This document shows, piece by piece, positions 40,481-53,100 of a DNA stretch of 64,000 bases. The position numbers were made by a program, and so were the translations under genes. Under the pieces are notes generated by a model. The model searched no databases, had not been told where the DNA came from, and saw only the letters and a program-made list of their open reading frames with translations. This DNA is from Thamnaconus septentrionalis. Lineage: Eukaryota; Chordata; Actinopteri; Tetraodontiformes; Monacanthidae. The stretch spans positions 16,607,501 to 16,671,500 of the forward strand of contig CM020511.1 in the NCBI GenBank assembly GCA_009823395.1. Direction: 5' to 3'. Within the stretch, counting starts at the first letter, position 1, and every line of letters begins with the position of its first letter.

Positions 40481-43400
40481 CACAGAGAGAGAGGGCGTGA
40501 TTTAACCATCAAGTCTAATATACAGAAAAGCAGTTGCTGGTGAGGGGCTGTCAGAGGGGAATGTGTAAGAGAGCAAGGGCCTTCGGGGGACAATCATCTT
40601 CAAAAGAAGCGAGGAAAGAAACAAAGAATAAATAAAGAGAGCAGATTGCTTTTTGGCTGGAGCCCCAATTGTGTTTTTTTTTTTTTTTTTTTTTGTTTAG
40701 TTTTTTTTTTTTTTTTTTTTGCCATGTCAGCAACAAACCAATTGCAGCTGCTCCCACAGGGAGAAGCACAGAGGGACTGTCTGGTATCTCCAATCAAAGA
40801 GAGAGGGGCTTTATTGACACGCTACTCAAATGAACCCAAAACCTGAAATGCAACAGAGTCAATAAAACCTCTTACCAGTTAATTAAATTGTCTGGGCTGG
40901 GCTCAGACAGACAGTGTGGGAAAGGATGCAGTTAACGGTACAGTGTCAGTGTAGCTCTCCCGCCCTTCCATTTGAAAACAGATTTTGAAATAATTGTGCC
41001 CACAACATCAACATATAGACTGTCAGGTACACATCAAGTGCAAGATTCATATACATGGACTCAGTGACATTAACAGAAAGTTCATAAAATACAAGAAAAG
41101 ACCATTTGTTGTCTGCTGTCATCAGTGTTGCAGGAGAATTTTTCGGACACAAAGTCCAACTAGGAAGGTCAGAACTACAGAAGTAGCCATGATTTCATCT
41201 TTCTTGAATTTTATGCTCTTTTAAACTCAGGAAATAGAGTTGCATTTAAACTGCTAAAAAATGTTTTGTATAAACGCAACCACAGACAGATTTCTGAAAA
41301 TCTTCACCCTGTTCTTGTCCAAAGCTTCATCTGAGTGACATAAAAACACACTGTTGGCCAAAAAGTTGGATTTCTTTTTTCTTTTCTTCAACAGTCTTTT
41401 GTCGTGCCAAGCAGATATTATGCATGAATACTTTACACCTGGGTATTCGGGAGACACGGTGCAATTATTGGCAGGCGGTCAAAAGCGAGCGCTGACGCAT
41501 AAACGGGAACAAACAGAGGATTGTGTACAGCAAAGGCCAAAGCACACAGAAGAAGCTTCTTTTGGAAAAACACCCTCATAAGTGTGGCCAAGGCTCGTGT
41601 CACTGAGCGCCCTTAGTGCCCCTGAGGTCACACTTTTGTGCATTTGAACAGAAATGCCAGACGAGTCGCTGCCTTAGAGGGGGAATAAATCACAGCTAAA
41701 TCTGATGTTTTATCTGCCTCACTGCACTCGGTCTGGCTAGTTTTTGCGCAGAGGAGAGAACATGTGTTTAGTCACCATGTCGGGGCCGCAGGCGGAGCCC
41801 TCGGCGGCTGGCATGAACTTGGTCTCGCACTTCCTCCCAACGCGGTGGCACCACAGAGCCTTGCAGATATCCTGAAAGAAGGAGGAGGCCAATACAAAGA
41901 GAGCATTAGCCACCAGGCTCTGCAGCTGGAGTGCTTTTTTTTTTTTTTCCTCGCCCTTTGCAAATCTCAAAGGTGGGGCCGATCGGTATCTCACAACAGC
42001 TGCAAACAAAAACGGCGTTAATGGAAGGGACGGCACAATGGGATAACGCCGCGCCACCAGAGAGTTGCTCGAACACGCCGATGAAAACTTGCTGGAATAG
42101 ACACGTACCGAGTAATTGTGTTCTGGCTGGCCGTCAGTTCCTGAGCAGCCGCATATCGCTAAAATATTTACGCTTCGGTAGCTACGGTAACGTTACCGAA
42201 CGCAGACGTGTCCGCCTTCGACGGCGTCTCAATTGCATTTTTTTGACAACTCGCTGCAGACGCTGACGGTCGTCAGGCACCTCGAAGGCCTTCGGCTTCG
42301 GCCGCTGCCAGGAAGCCCAGCAGTGGAATTCATCCCTCGGCGTGTTTGTCCAGCTGTTTTGTTTGCACGGGCCTTTTGTAGCAAAAAGGGGGGAAAATCG
42401 GCAGGAGGGGAGGCAAAGTGAGAGTGAGGGGGAGAGTAATTGAGTGATGGGAGAAAAACAGATGATGGACAGGGAGGCTCAGACAGCGGGACGGCGTTCA
42501 AGAGGAAGAGGGAAAAAACCCCATTCAGGGTTTTTTTTTCCAGTTTTATTTCTTGCGGGGGAACTTAACTCTATCTAACAGCGTGCACCATGGAAAGTAT
42601 CGTCTTACTCCTCCAGCAGCACCTTTTCCTGGACAAATGCAGGCGTCTTCATAACACGGGGAGTCGGTGCAGGATGAATCGCCCTGCCGGGGATGGATTT
42701 TTTACTGCGTGTTTGGTGAACGGCAAACTCAGCACACCCGAGCTCGAGGTCCGCCGGGTGCACTTCTGCAATCAGGTGCATGTGCAGAGACAGGTCGAGA
42801 CCCCGAAAGTGAAACCGCCGGGGGATTTCATCTTAAAACATCTCACGGGCCGAACGCATCGGTGTGGAAAGCAGTCGGCGAGAGAGACCATGAGACCATG
42901 TGTGCGGCGTTTATGGGTTCACGTCCAGCTGGGATTCGTGGCATCCCGGCGTCCTTCTCTGTTGTCAGTAAACAATAACATGGAAAACCTCAGAGTGAGT
43001 CTTGACAAAAAGGGGAAACTCACTGGCCCGCACGTATAAACAGTCTTAATCCAATTTTGCTGACTGTATTTACAACATTCAACGTGCATCCGGTCTCAGA
43101 GATCTCAGGCGTCTAAACATGGAGGACTTCAAGAAGCCACATTAATGAAGTATGAAAGCTCAAGTGGGTGGAACGTGGTCGCCCCCATCACTCAGTGCCA
43201 TCATTCAGAAGGAAAAAGTTATTCTTTTGCAGGTGCTGTGGTAGAGGTGGGGGTGGTGTTCCTCAGAGATGTAATTTAGACTAAATAAGCGCATTGAGAA
43301 AGCAATACCAAGTCTACCAAGCCCAACAAGGTACCTATATGGTCTACACACGGCACTGAAATGTTTTTAACAAGCCCCATGTCGCTTTTCTAACCTGAAA

Positions 43401-45386
43401 TTGGTATTTCACACTTCATTGATGAGCAATGGAGGTAATGTCTCCACACAGTGCGCCCACCTTGTCTGGTAAAGGACTGCAACTAGCCGGACTGCCTGAT
43501 AAACCCCTAAACAACCTTCAAAAAACATGATGATGGCATCCTAAAGGGGATTCCTGATTTGGAAAGAGTAGATATAATGTCTATTTACATTTGAAGTCAT
43601 AAAACATTTATATATACCAATGTCCTCTAAGCTATCTCTCTAATTTTAGCTGTTTAGCTAATTAGCTGTCATTAACATTTTGTCTTCAACAGTGATTATT
43701 GTCAGTCTTACAATTGCAATTATGACAGTCTCACATTTTTGCATTGACCACCTCGTCCACGTCCGCTTAACTACTGTAGACTGCTGGTGACAACGTATTC
43801 TTGATTCTTGGCGTACCATGACATACTTTCCCTTGGTGGACTCTACTCCAAGGGCTAAGGGGGTTAGAGTGAAAGTGAGGACTGGGATTGGCCCATTTTC
43901 ACCTCTTTCTAGGTAATCTTCTGTTCAAAAAATAAAAATAAATCCATGCTTAAGTTTTGAGTGTAACTGCATACTTTTTTGGGTGTTTTTATTGAATCCA
44001 ATGTTTGAGTCAACCTGGCGTCCCTTTATTGTTGCTTCAGAGCCCGACCACTAAGAGATTTTTGGGCCTGACCGACCACTATGACAATAACCTGTACCTC
44101 CAAAACAAAGCTCCCATTGGATGATTGGTTAGCCCCCCTGCAGAAATGGTGCACACGACAGAGCTCCCTTGCAGAAAGCTCATGTAGCAGAAAGCCTGAG
44201 TTTGCTAGAAGAGAGACTGGATTCGGTCTGTTCGGGGCTTTTTGGGAGGTTTACTGAAGACAATAAGCTTGGCTCACGCTATGGCCCCTCTGGAGTCTGA
44301 AGGGCCCTTCAAACAGTAATAACAGCATTAATGAGACAATGGGAGAAGCATAAGAAGAGATTCCCACTGGCACCACTCCAGTGTATATTTAGTCATTGGG
44401 CCCAGTGAGTATTGAACGAGCAAGCATTATGACTCTCATTGTTTACTTTCCGTGTGGAAAGGGAACATTTCTGAGACATCTCTCTTCCTTCCCTTTATCA
44501 TTTACTCTGCCATTTTTTCCCCCTACCTCATTTCCTCGCCCCACATTCCTTCTCTTTACTCCAGCTTTCAGCCTTGGCTGTGTGAAACTTAAGCCGGCGA
44601 GGCGACGGCGCTGGCTGAGCTCAAGTCCTCTGAGTCAAACGGGACGGCTCACTCATATGGGATGGCGTCGCGCAGGCCACTTTACCTTCTTGAAGTCGAG
44701 GGTGCACAGCTTGGCCTTCTCCCCAAACTGCCACTTGCACTGGGTGTCGGCGTCATACAGCTCGCCGGGCAACTGCTCGGGGTAGCGGTACTCCTTGGCG
44801 GCCCGCGGCTCGTCGGACAGGCACAGGGCCTGCGCCGAGCTGCAGGAGAAGAGAGCACACGTTAAGACATTGAAAATGACGAGGGGGGGAAGGAGTGAAT
44901 GCGGGAAAAGGTGTGCAGGGGGTTCCAACAAAAAGCAGGATTCATCATGTGAGCTTCAAACGCCGTCTGATGGAGAGCCGTAAACAATCCATCCAGAGCC
45001 ACTGAGGCTTTGTAAATGTTGCGAGCGGCTCTGACGGCGAGAGCGTCAACCCCCCCACTGGTGTTCCATTGTTTCCCACTTTGGAACGCGTAATAGCGCG
45101 TTGCCATGGAATCATAACAAGCTGCCAAACTCAATCCCTGAGCGTAATGCATTCAATGCAACACACTCTCCACTATGGATGACGGAGAGAGAAAGAGGGA
45201 GAAAAAAAGTTGTACGTATCAATTATGAACTCACACAGACGCACGCGGGTGTTCCAACAGTAACTCGTTTGACAGAAGTGTTTTACAGTGTGTACACGTC
45301 AGCAAATATTCGGTGAAAGACCCTGAAAAGGCAGAATAAGTCAAACTCATCGTGCCTGTGAGTGGTCCTGATTGCTTTACCAGAGT

Positions 45387-45418
<32 letters not shown>

Positions 45419-48400
45419 AACTTCTTTGCTGCACGGCCGCTGCGTGCCTGCGCAGAACAATGGCAGAGGTGCAGGTGTGATTTTCGGATATTCCGCATTA
45501 CTCACGTAATAAGGTTTCTGGAAAAATGCATTACGGCGTTACGCCGTGCGCACGTCAGCCAGCGGATATGTGAGGCTGACGGGCGAGTGCACGCCCACGC
45601 ACGGCGCTCAGGCCCCTCAAGCCGCAGTGGCTTTTGCAGGGTTTGTAGGTCAGACTCTCTCTGGGGCAGCTTTTTCAGTGAACGGACGGGGAGGCAGGCG
45701 GTTTAGGGAGGAAGGGGTTTGAGTTGTAAGCACTGCGGGCCATGAGTGGGAGCTAAAAATAAAGAAATCAATGAAGGAAGGAAAATCTTTTGTGCGTTTT
45801 AAGAGCTTCTAGCCGGGGCTGAAAGAAAGGAAGAAAAACCTAATTGCGATTCTTTTGACTGAAATTGCATTTTCTTTTTATAAAGTGTTAAGTTGTTCAT
45901 GTCTGACTACAGCATTCAAAAATGATTTGTGAATGCTGAAGATTGCATCCATCCATCCATCCATCCATCCATCCATCCATCCATCACGCCATCTTCTTTC
46001 TAAACCAGCAGGGGATCCTCATCCTGGCCGTTCAATGCCAAGGAGCCCAGCCAGTCTCATTTCAGTTTTCTATATGAATGTTTCAATGTAAAATGTATAT
46101 CATGTGTTCTCATGTCACAGCGTGAAAGCCACGGCTGCCAACTTTCACGCATACGCTGCAAGGCTCCCTCGATCAGACCTGACGTCCTCGCCGCGCCCGT
46201 GCGTGTTTCTCATGCTCGGTTTTCTCGAGTCTTGGCTTCCCCTCATTTGAATAGTGCGATTCTGAGGCAAAGGAGAAGCTTTGCATCAGAGCGAAGATTA
46301 TGACACATTCCTTAGGTGCCGTGTTTGGCAGTGTGGGGCACATTATGTGCCAAGCAGACCCAACTGTGCTGTAAACTACCAGGAGAAGAAAACGATGAGG
46401 AGGGAAAAGCAATAGGGAGGTTCTGTTTATAGAGCAAGAACGGAGTGTTGGAGAAACACAGAGGGAAAATAATCACTTTGAGAATAAAAGTTTAATTTAT
46501 GAGATATGAGCGTTCCAAGTTTCATTCTCTTGCAAGAAGGAAAGGCGGAGAAAAAAGCGGTGAGATCAGTGATGTTGTATGGTTTGAAAACACTGGCTGG
46601 CACTGAGGAAGAGCTGGAGGTGGTGAAGATTAAAAATGTTGAGCTTCTCTGATGCAGTAACCAGGATGGACAGGATCAGGAATAAGGACTTTAGAGAGAC
46701 AGAGCATGTTGGCGTTTTGGAGACAAAGCCAGAGAGGTCTGACTGAGGTGGTCTGGACATTTCCAGAGGAGGGACAGTGAGAGATGTCTAGCAGGATGCT
46801 GAGGTTGGAGGGACAAAGAGATTTATAGATGGAGTGAGAAAGGACATGAAGTTAGTTTGTGTGAGAAGAGAGGATGCAGAGGATGCACAGGAGAGGGTTA
46901 GATGGAGGCAGATGATTGGCTGAGGCCACTCCAGAAGGGAACAGCCCAAAGGAAAAGAAGAAGAAATTTGTCATTCAACATTTATTTTAGAGGAGACCAA
47001 CAAGACATGAACATCAGTATCAATTGTATCAATCAAAAACTAACTGTTATCATCATCAGTGATGGAAATACATTGCACATAGCACTAATAGATTGATTAT
47101 TACTGTGTTGTAAAATATCGTCTGTTTCCAAACCAAACTCGGAAATTTGCAGCCATGCTGTAAACTTTGATGTGAATCTGAGCTTCTGCAGATGTTTTTA
47201 AGCAACGGAAGCTCGACTTGTGCTTCTTTTGATTTTGTAATTCCTGTTTCAGGAAGAGGAGCTGGATCTTGTGACTTCCATGTCACAGTCACTGACTCGC
47301 CCTCGATTCCCCCCATTTTGCCTGCTTTCACATCCACCAAAACAAACTGGAGTGGCGTCTAAGAGGCCTTTTGCTGGAGAAGCCAGGCTGTGAAGGCTCC
47401 ACTTTCAGCGCGACAACGAGCAGGCATGAGGTATGTGACTGCACATGATCTATGTGGGCACACAACTCAGCCCCAGCCGACGGAGAAGGCAGAGTTGAGC
47501 GTCATGCGGCTGAGTTAACACGATCAAGCTTTCGACCCCGAGAATCCGAAACGACGTGACGTCTGTCGGACGGCAATCAGGGACATATTTCTGACCGTTT
47601 CGCGATTCGAGGGAAAGGCGAACCCTGGTTGCATCAACGGCACAGCGCTCCCTGTTGCACGGCCCCCAAGGGGATGACGGGATTTTAATATAAAGCTGAC
47701 AGTCCTAACAAGGGTGAGGTCACCGAGGCTTTAATAACCCAGCGAGGAAATACACTGTCTGTCTCCACCACTCTGAGAGGGGAGACCTGACAGTTCGGTT
47801 AACACGTCGGTAAATTTAGTGGAGGGCACCAGCGCTAGCCTCTCTGGTTTCAGACACACACACGCGCACACATGCACGCACGCACACAGAAGCATAGAAA
47901 CACAGTTGCAGACGCAGATGAGGAAATATGCTTTTGTGAAAAGGCAGAGAATGCACAAGAACAATATTTCACCCCTGCGCTACTTTCCCCCCCTGCAGTT
48001 TGACACATGCAAAACACCAGCAGCCCATATCACTTATTGCTGCTGCCATGCCAGCAAGATATTTTGGCTGGAGCTGTATTTCTAACTGATTTGTCTGATA
48101 TCCTGGCAGCATGAACGCTGCAGAATTACACAGAATGGAATGATGGACAGAGGGCTGTAATGTAGCATGTCTTCAAACTTAAAACAAAATAATGTTTTGC
48201 ACCCCGGGCAAAAAAAAAAAAAAAAAAGCTTCAAAAAGGCAAATTTTGTTGATTGTGTTCTCATCTGTTGCATTTGCAACTGCTTTACTTCTGCTGTTTG
48301 ATGTTGGCTTTCGTCCTCGGCCGGGTTGGTTTCCAAAAGATTTCAAGGCAGATTTCACATAAAGGTCACTTTTGTAGATAAATGTAAGCAGTCCGTCAAA

Positions 48401-50088
48401 ATAATTGGTACCTTTTGTGCAAATTCAGAGATGGTTGCATTGTCCAAAGAAGACTTGGCTGAGAAGATGGGTAAACATGCCAGAAAGCAACAAGGATGTG
48501 CAGCTTTTTCTGACTGGATTTGTCATGCAGCAGTACCCATTACTGATCCTTGCCTGTTGATTACCGCTGTTAGGATGGTTCATTTGTCAATAAGCAACAC
48601 AGGTGCCTACTTGAGGAAACGGCTGAGGTACTGGCGGCTGCAGGCGGACCAGGAGAAGATGCCGTTGTGACCAGCCAGAGTGGGAGACATGATGTTGCCC
48701 TCAGACTTCTTGCAAACGTTGCCTTCGCCGTCGTGCACCATCCCGAAACTGAAGGAGGAAAAAAAGAAGCGAAAGAGAAAAAATAGCAAGTGAGTTTGTG
48801 TTATATTCTAATCAACATTTATATCCGTAAGATAAGTAACTGTCCAAATACATTGTTCGCCGTTCAATCATGCACGTCTTCACATTTTACAATTTTCTAC
48901 AGTTTCACTCAGCTGCACAAGTGCATCTCTGAAAATCTGACAGCTGGAAAATATTTTTTTCTCTTTCTTTTTTTTTGTAAACCAACCTGACTGAGTCAAA
49001 CAACTTACTTGTGCCCTGATTCGTGGGCGATGGTGAACGCCAGCCCCAGGCCCGTGTCCTCGTTGATGGTGCAGCTGCGGTACCTGCTGCACATCCCGCT
49101 GATCGGAGCAAAGCCTGTGGAAAAGACACATCGAATCAGTCGGAAACACGCGCCACATACGGGGTGAGTAGCCGATTCCAATAACAACATTCAAGTTGTT
49201 TATGCGGTTGAGGGGGAAGGGGGTGGTTGGGCGTCCTTTTAGCTCTGTCGTCCATCATCAGAACAAACCGATGACGGTTGTCTCGGACGGAAAAGAGGAA
49301 AGTCTGAGCTAGCTGTAGACAGGCGAGCGGATGAGACATCAAACGCACCATGACTGGGTTAAACCCGTCCATATGTTCAACATAAGACTCTGTCTGTGGG
49401 AACGTTTTTGCAGACCCCCCTCCGCCCGCCCCCGTTTTTTTTTTACTTCCTTTCACTTTGCTTTATTCACCCTTTTCCTGTCTTCACTTTCTCCTTCATA
49501 AGTTTCTTTCTCTATTAAACTCATTTTTATTGTCCGCTTTGTCCAACCCAAACGCAGCAACCTCGGCTCGGAACCAGAAAGGAGGGAAACACCCAGAGGG
49601 GTCTCGCTCCATTTTTTCGTCTCGACATCTCGTGGAGAGTTTAACCTTGAATCTTATTATTTCACGGCCGCGAGTCATTTGCCATGGAGCCTCGGAAAAA
49701 AAAAAAAAAGCAATACTCCCGTGTACATAACTAACGCGAATGGCAACGTTAAACAGAGGAAGGCAGACTGACTGTGAGAACAGCTGTTTGGTTTCTTTTT
49801 AGCTGTCGGCACGGACGTAAATCACTTATATTACATGTCGTTTCTGAAATATGAATAAAAGCACGAGGGACGGGTCATTTAAAATGAAATCCAAATAAAC
49901 TGTGTTCCGTGCTAACTGGTAGCGGTAATGGTCATTGGCTTTGCACCTTCAGAAATGAGTGGAAACGTTTTGTTTTGTTTTTTTGTGCCACGCAGACTCA
50001 GAGAGAGACCTTTGAACTGGGCCTTCATAGCAACGATTAGAGCTAATGCTAGCCTGGACACTTTGAAGTCAAACGTGAACTCTGGGGG

Positions 50089-50146
<58 letters not shown>

Positions 50147-53100
50147 TGGGTTTCTCTGGGACATGCGATGGAGGTTTTTTCTCACAGTGCGGAAGGCGAC
50201 AATGTGATGGCACAGTCATTAGCATGAGCAGGCTGTTGTTAGTGTGTTAGACGGGGGGTCATTCATGACAAAGACGCATGTTCTTTGACTGATCGGAAAC
50301 TTGAGCGGCGCATTATTTATTTTGCATTGAATTTACATTGATAGCAGCTGCGTTTACATTAACTCTAGAATTGCGCAAAACCTAAATATCACAATAAAAA
50401 ACTGTTAATGGAAGCACCCCCTAAACCTCTCAAATATCACTAAAAGGTTTTTACACTGTCATGAGGTGTTTTTCAGACGTACCAATATGGAGGTATATCG
50501 CAAAAGTGTCATGGAAACACTTTTTTCGCATTTACACATCAGTGGGCGTGATGTACGGGGTCATGTGACCAGTTCACTTCAAGTGAAAATGGCGCGTTAT
50601 GTTTGGACGGAGGAGGAGACGGAATATTTTTTGCAAGTAATCAAAGAGAAAAATATAACGATTCTTAACAGCAAACAAGCGCAAACAAACCAAAGCAAAC
50701 ATAATTCTCGTAAAATCGCGTCACGCGTGATTTTACGGTTTATGCACTTCACACCATTCAATTGAAACACCTGCAAATCGCAATTGTGCTTTGTTGAAAT
50801 TTTGGAAAAAAAACACATTTTATTTTGCGAAAAACTGTAATGGAATGCAGCTACTGATTTCTATTGATAAATGTCATATACAAGAGTTGCTCAATATGTA
50901 CCATGTTGAAAAGTGCAATGACGTCATTTAAATCTACACTTAAATCAAAACACGAAACTTTCTACTTCCCGTTGTTACGGCATACAGTGCGCTGACATGA
51001 CCTAAGGAATTTTGCTACCACCTGGTTTGCCTGATGTGACCCTCTGACGCATTTTAGTGTCTCTCTCATTTCTCCCTCATGATTCTGCCTTATTAATACT
51101 CTTCCCAAACTTCACTTTGTGAGAACAGAGCGTCGCTTCATACGTACCGAGAGTGTCACAGGGTTCGTTCTTCCAGGAGCAGATGTCGAGTCCCGTGAGG
51201 AGGATGGCGTGGTCGTGGTGTCGGCCCTCCCTACCTCCCAGGGTGGATTGCCAGTGGCAGAAGCTGTTCAACGTGTGGTCTGCATGGTGGTTGATCGCCA
51301 AGCCGTCCTGTGAGATCCAGTCGATAGCGGGAGGTGGAAGGCAAGACACACTTCTCTTTATTTATGGCAGAAACAGACAACTTATCTTTCTCTTGCTGCT
51401 CAAATAGAGGTAAGGAACAGGAGATGAAGAAAAATAGAAATTTGTTTCGTCTTTACAAACAGATTGAGTCTATGCATGTCAAAGGCAGCAGAGAGAATTA
51501 ATAAGTGTTGCTTCTGGTAAGAAGAAAAAAAACAAGAGGGCCATTTTCCCCATTTTTGGCATTCCTCCTCCTGATAATTGCCTCTTAGGAAGATTGAAAT
51601 CTATTAACATCACAGGTGGATGGAAACCAGACGCCGTCGCACTCACCCTCACTGACAGTAGCCCACCTGTTCCCCCTCCCTCCTCTTCCTCCAATAGCCA
51701 AAGCTGTGCGTCCGTTCCCGCCATTTCTAAACCTCCCTAATATCCAAGACGTACACGCGTCCTATAATTAACCTCTGAAAAAAGCAGCTAGTAGTCAGGG
51801 TGACCTGACCAGGGTGAGGCTTAAACGATCTGGACCTTCAGGCAGCATGTAGTCAATTGTCATATTATGGTCTGTAACCTCAGGGTGCCCATAGGTTTGG
51901 AGGTGGTCACCTGTTCTTCGTCCAGGAGCACCAGGCCAACAATCACGATGTTGATGTTGCCGCCAATCGTACCGTCTTTAAAGAGGCTGGAGACCTGGAG
52001 GACACACAAGAACACCTTATTATACTCATCAGCTTTTAACCACCTCACTCATCTGATCTGGATTCCATTGCACTCCAGTGGACTTGGGGTCATCCCAGCT
52101 GCTCTGGGAAAATAACTTTCTTTGCAAAAAATAACAGCACTTTGTGAAAGAAGCAAGGCAAATTGCAAAACTGACGTCTGTTGCGTCGGTACATTTTCTT
52201 CAATTTAAAGTGGCAAGTCGGACCTTGCAGAAATTGAAAGACCAATGTTTCTTTTATTCCTTCCAAAAGTGCTCATACACCCATAGAGTCAAAGGTCCCT
52301 CTTATCGTCCCTGTTATCGTTAACCCCGGTCACTGCTCATGTGAAACACAGCCTTCCTCTGGTTTAGCTAAAGCCACGATCAAGATACAGCTGTATCTCT
52401 TGAAGGTTGGCGTATTTTCATGAATAATTTCTGTTTTTCATAATCAAACAAACAGCAAAATGTGAAAGCTTTGGACGGCTTCAGCTTAGTTAAAGGGTCT
52501 TAGAACACCTGGTCATACACTCACGATTACAAAAAAAAAAAGGCATGCACAATGGTTCCTGCCAATCCTTGCAGCCCAGTCAGTCATTTCTACCAAAGGT
52601 CGAAGGAAGATTCTCAGAAACCAATACCCAGGACATGTTTCTTCTGCATGCCTTTTTGATATGATGAATAGATTAAGCCAATGCACGAAATAGCACTTGA
52701 TTGCCCCATGCCGGCACACAGAGGGCCTGTGTTGACTGAATGAGACAATACAGCTCCACATCCCTGCAGAAATGACACACAAACCTCTTTCGATGCTTAT
52801 CAGCGAGATATTACAGCCGCAGTCGCTGTTTCCAATTCAGCCCACCTCTTCTTCCTCCCCCCCGCACTCGGGTGGATATCTAACCATCAGTCAGAGACGT
52901 GCGGGCTTTGAAAGAGGACTCTTTAGCTCTTGTTGACATTTTCCATCTTTCTCTTAAGTGCGGCGAATACCTCAGGTGCCACTCACCAAGCGGGGACCCA
53001 TTTCCTGCCCCTCAGAAAGACTCTCATTCACTCCTGATGTTCCCGATGCTCGCCCCCTTTCCTCTGCACTGATTAATCACAACACACATGGCTGAGGTTT

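Noticed and set aside
40673..40721. Two long T runs considered as a SINE tail pair
   Set aside because: No tRNA- or 5S-like head and no target duplication are visible. They are simple homopolymers.
42590..43039. 149-codon open frame on the plus strand in an ADAMTS16 intron
   Set aside because: No recognisable motif, no splice or regulatory context, and composition like the surrounding GC-rich intron. Chance open frame.
45946..45985. Tetranucleotide run considered as a CRISPR-like array
   Set aside because: Units are four bases with no spacers. It is a simple microsatellite in a vertebrate intron.
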